Assembly (NCBI GenBank): GCA_047624005.1
Contig: JBLHPE010000007.1
Coordinates: forward strand, 9,760-73,759
Direction of reading: 5' to 3'
Length of the DNA stretch: 64,000 nucleotides
DNA from: Ascidiaceihabitans sp047624005
Lineage (GTDB): Bacteria; Pseudomonadota; Alphaproteobacteria; Rhodobacterales; Rhodobacteraceae
The notes beneath the pieces are model-generated. The model saw only the letters and a list, made by a program, of their open reading frames with translations. It did no database searches and was not told where the DNA came from. The stretch's first letter is position 1. Every line of letters starts with the position of its first letter. Positions 63,644-64,000 of this stretch are shown here, piece by piece. Position numbers and translations under genes: made by a program.

Positions 63644-63979
63644 GGTTTCCTCCCAGAAATCACTGTTTCGTTTTTTATTCGTACCTACATGTTGGCATAC
63701 AAAAAAGCAAAATAACAAATACTATACTATCAATCGACGATACAAAACTCGCATTTCATACAGTTTTTTGGCGATTTACACATAAATAGTTCAAAATTTG
63801 ATTACGCTAAAGAATCACTTCTTAGTATTTTAGAATATCAGGAAATGACGCTCGGCCCTCCGCAGCTTCTTTTTTTGAGCTATGACTGAATCTGGTGTTT
63901 GGGCGGTTTGAAGGTTGGCGGCGTATCTGGTTGAATTGTTGTTGTGAGACAGCATCCCAACCGAAGGAGATACACCACC
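63644..63979. other. 336-bp region between the polyol operon and the window-edge ORF
   Basis: The left 190 bases are AT-rich and probably hold the operon promoter. A minus-strand -10-like TATAGT (63721-63726) has no good -35, which suits an activator-dependent promoter, and ATACAAAA is repeated at 63697-63704 and 63740-63747. From about 63860 the composition shifts to more G-rich DNA, possibly the end of an insertion sequence. I see no other gene. Confidence 0.4.
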
Positions 63980-64000
63980 ATGGAAACGACTAACATTGTA
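63980..64000 (+). CDS. start of an ORF cut by the window edge, possibly a transposase
   Basis: ATG followed by six more codons (Glu-Thr-Thr-Asn-Ile-Val) with GAAGGAGAT ten to eighteen bases before the ATG. The leader and first residues resemble the 5' end of transposase genes I recall from Rhodobacterales, but seven codons cannot prove it. The change in composition near 63860 would fit the element edge. Confidence 0.35.

Overview
The window reads as a chromosomal segment from an alphaproteobacterium of the order Rhodobacterales, most likely the Roseobacter group. The grounds are protein content and local gene order recognised from memory: mreBCD-mrdA-rodA, a RpoHII-type sigma factor, gshB-yraN-rsmI beside a divergent LpoA-like lipoprotein and glnD, a membrane-anchored MoeB/ThiF protein, murJ beside a degenerate rhomboid protein and trpS, and a sorbitol/mannitol (smo/mtl) operon. 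Base composition looks moderate (GC near 50-55% by eye, not computed). No species is assigned.

Layout. 1-8 kb: the 3' part of leuA, a VOC-fold protein, then the rod-shape and peptidoglycan elongation operon mreB-mreC-mreD-mrdA-rodA, with several overlapping stops and starts. 8-20 kb: housekeeping genes, including a 2-hydroxyacid dehydrogenase, M3 oligopeptidase, coaBC-dut-moeB operon, rpoH-type sigma factor, two cobalamin genes, a glutathione transferase, a comM-like ATPase, an esterase and gshB. 20-41 kb: yraN, rsmI, lpoA-like gene, glnD, speB, an SPW membrane protein, an iron alcohol dehydrogenase, lipoprotein and periplasmic proteins, murJ, an inactive-looking rhomboid, trpS, an HDAC-like amidohydrolase, a nitroreductase, an EI24/CysZ-like protein, methylmalonyl-CoA epimerase, a response regulator, a GNAT enzyme, aspS and an SDR.

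41.5-55.3 kb is the accessory part. It holds a tightly coupled set (two unknown proteins, a sulfatase ending in RTX calcium-binding repeats, a GT61 glycosyltransferase), then an operon with an alpha/beta hydrolase, a DxD glycosyltransferase and a GT90 enzyme, then three GT2-type paralogues (one fused to a methyltransferase-like domain) and another DCD-motif glycosyltransferase. Together they look like a strain-variable locus for making or remodelling a surface or extracellular glycan, possibly sulfated. That function is inferred; no substrate can be read from the sequence.

55.3-63.6 kb is a minus-strand polyol uptake and oxidation operon: binding protein, two permeases, SDR polyol dehydrogenase, AraC-type regulator, mannitol dehydrogenase, ATPase and fructokinase. 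It would import sorbitol or mannitol, oxidise it to fructose and phosphorylate that. Two overlapping, mutually exclusive hairpins follow the binding-protein gene. The last 21 bases start a new reading frame behind a strong ribosome binding site, probably the edge of an insertion sequence or another gene.

Non-coding signals worth attention are four TGTACA sites in two spaced pairs upstream of murJ, a promoter overlapped by a 35-bp-spaced direct repeat upstream of the SPW gene, and several terminators. I found no tRNA, rRNA or CRISPR array.
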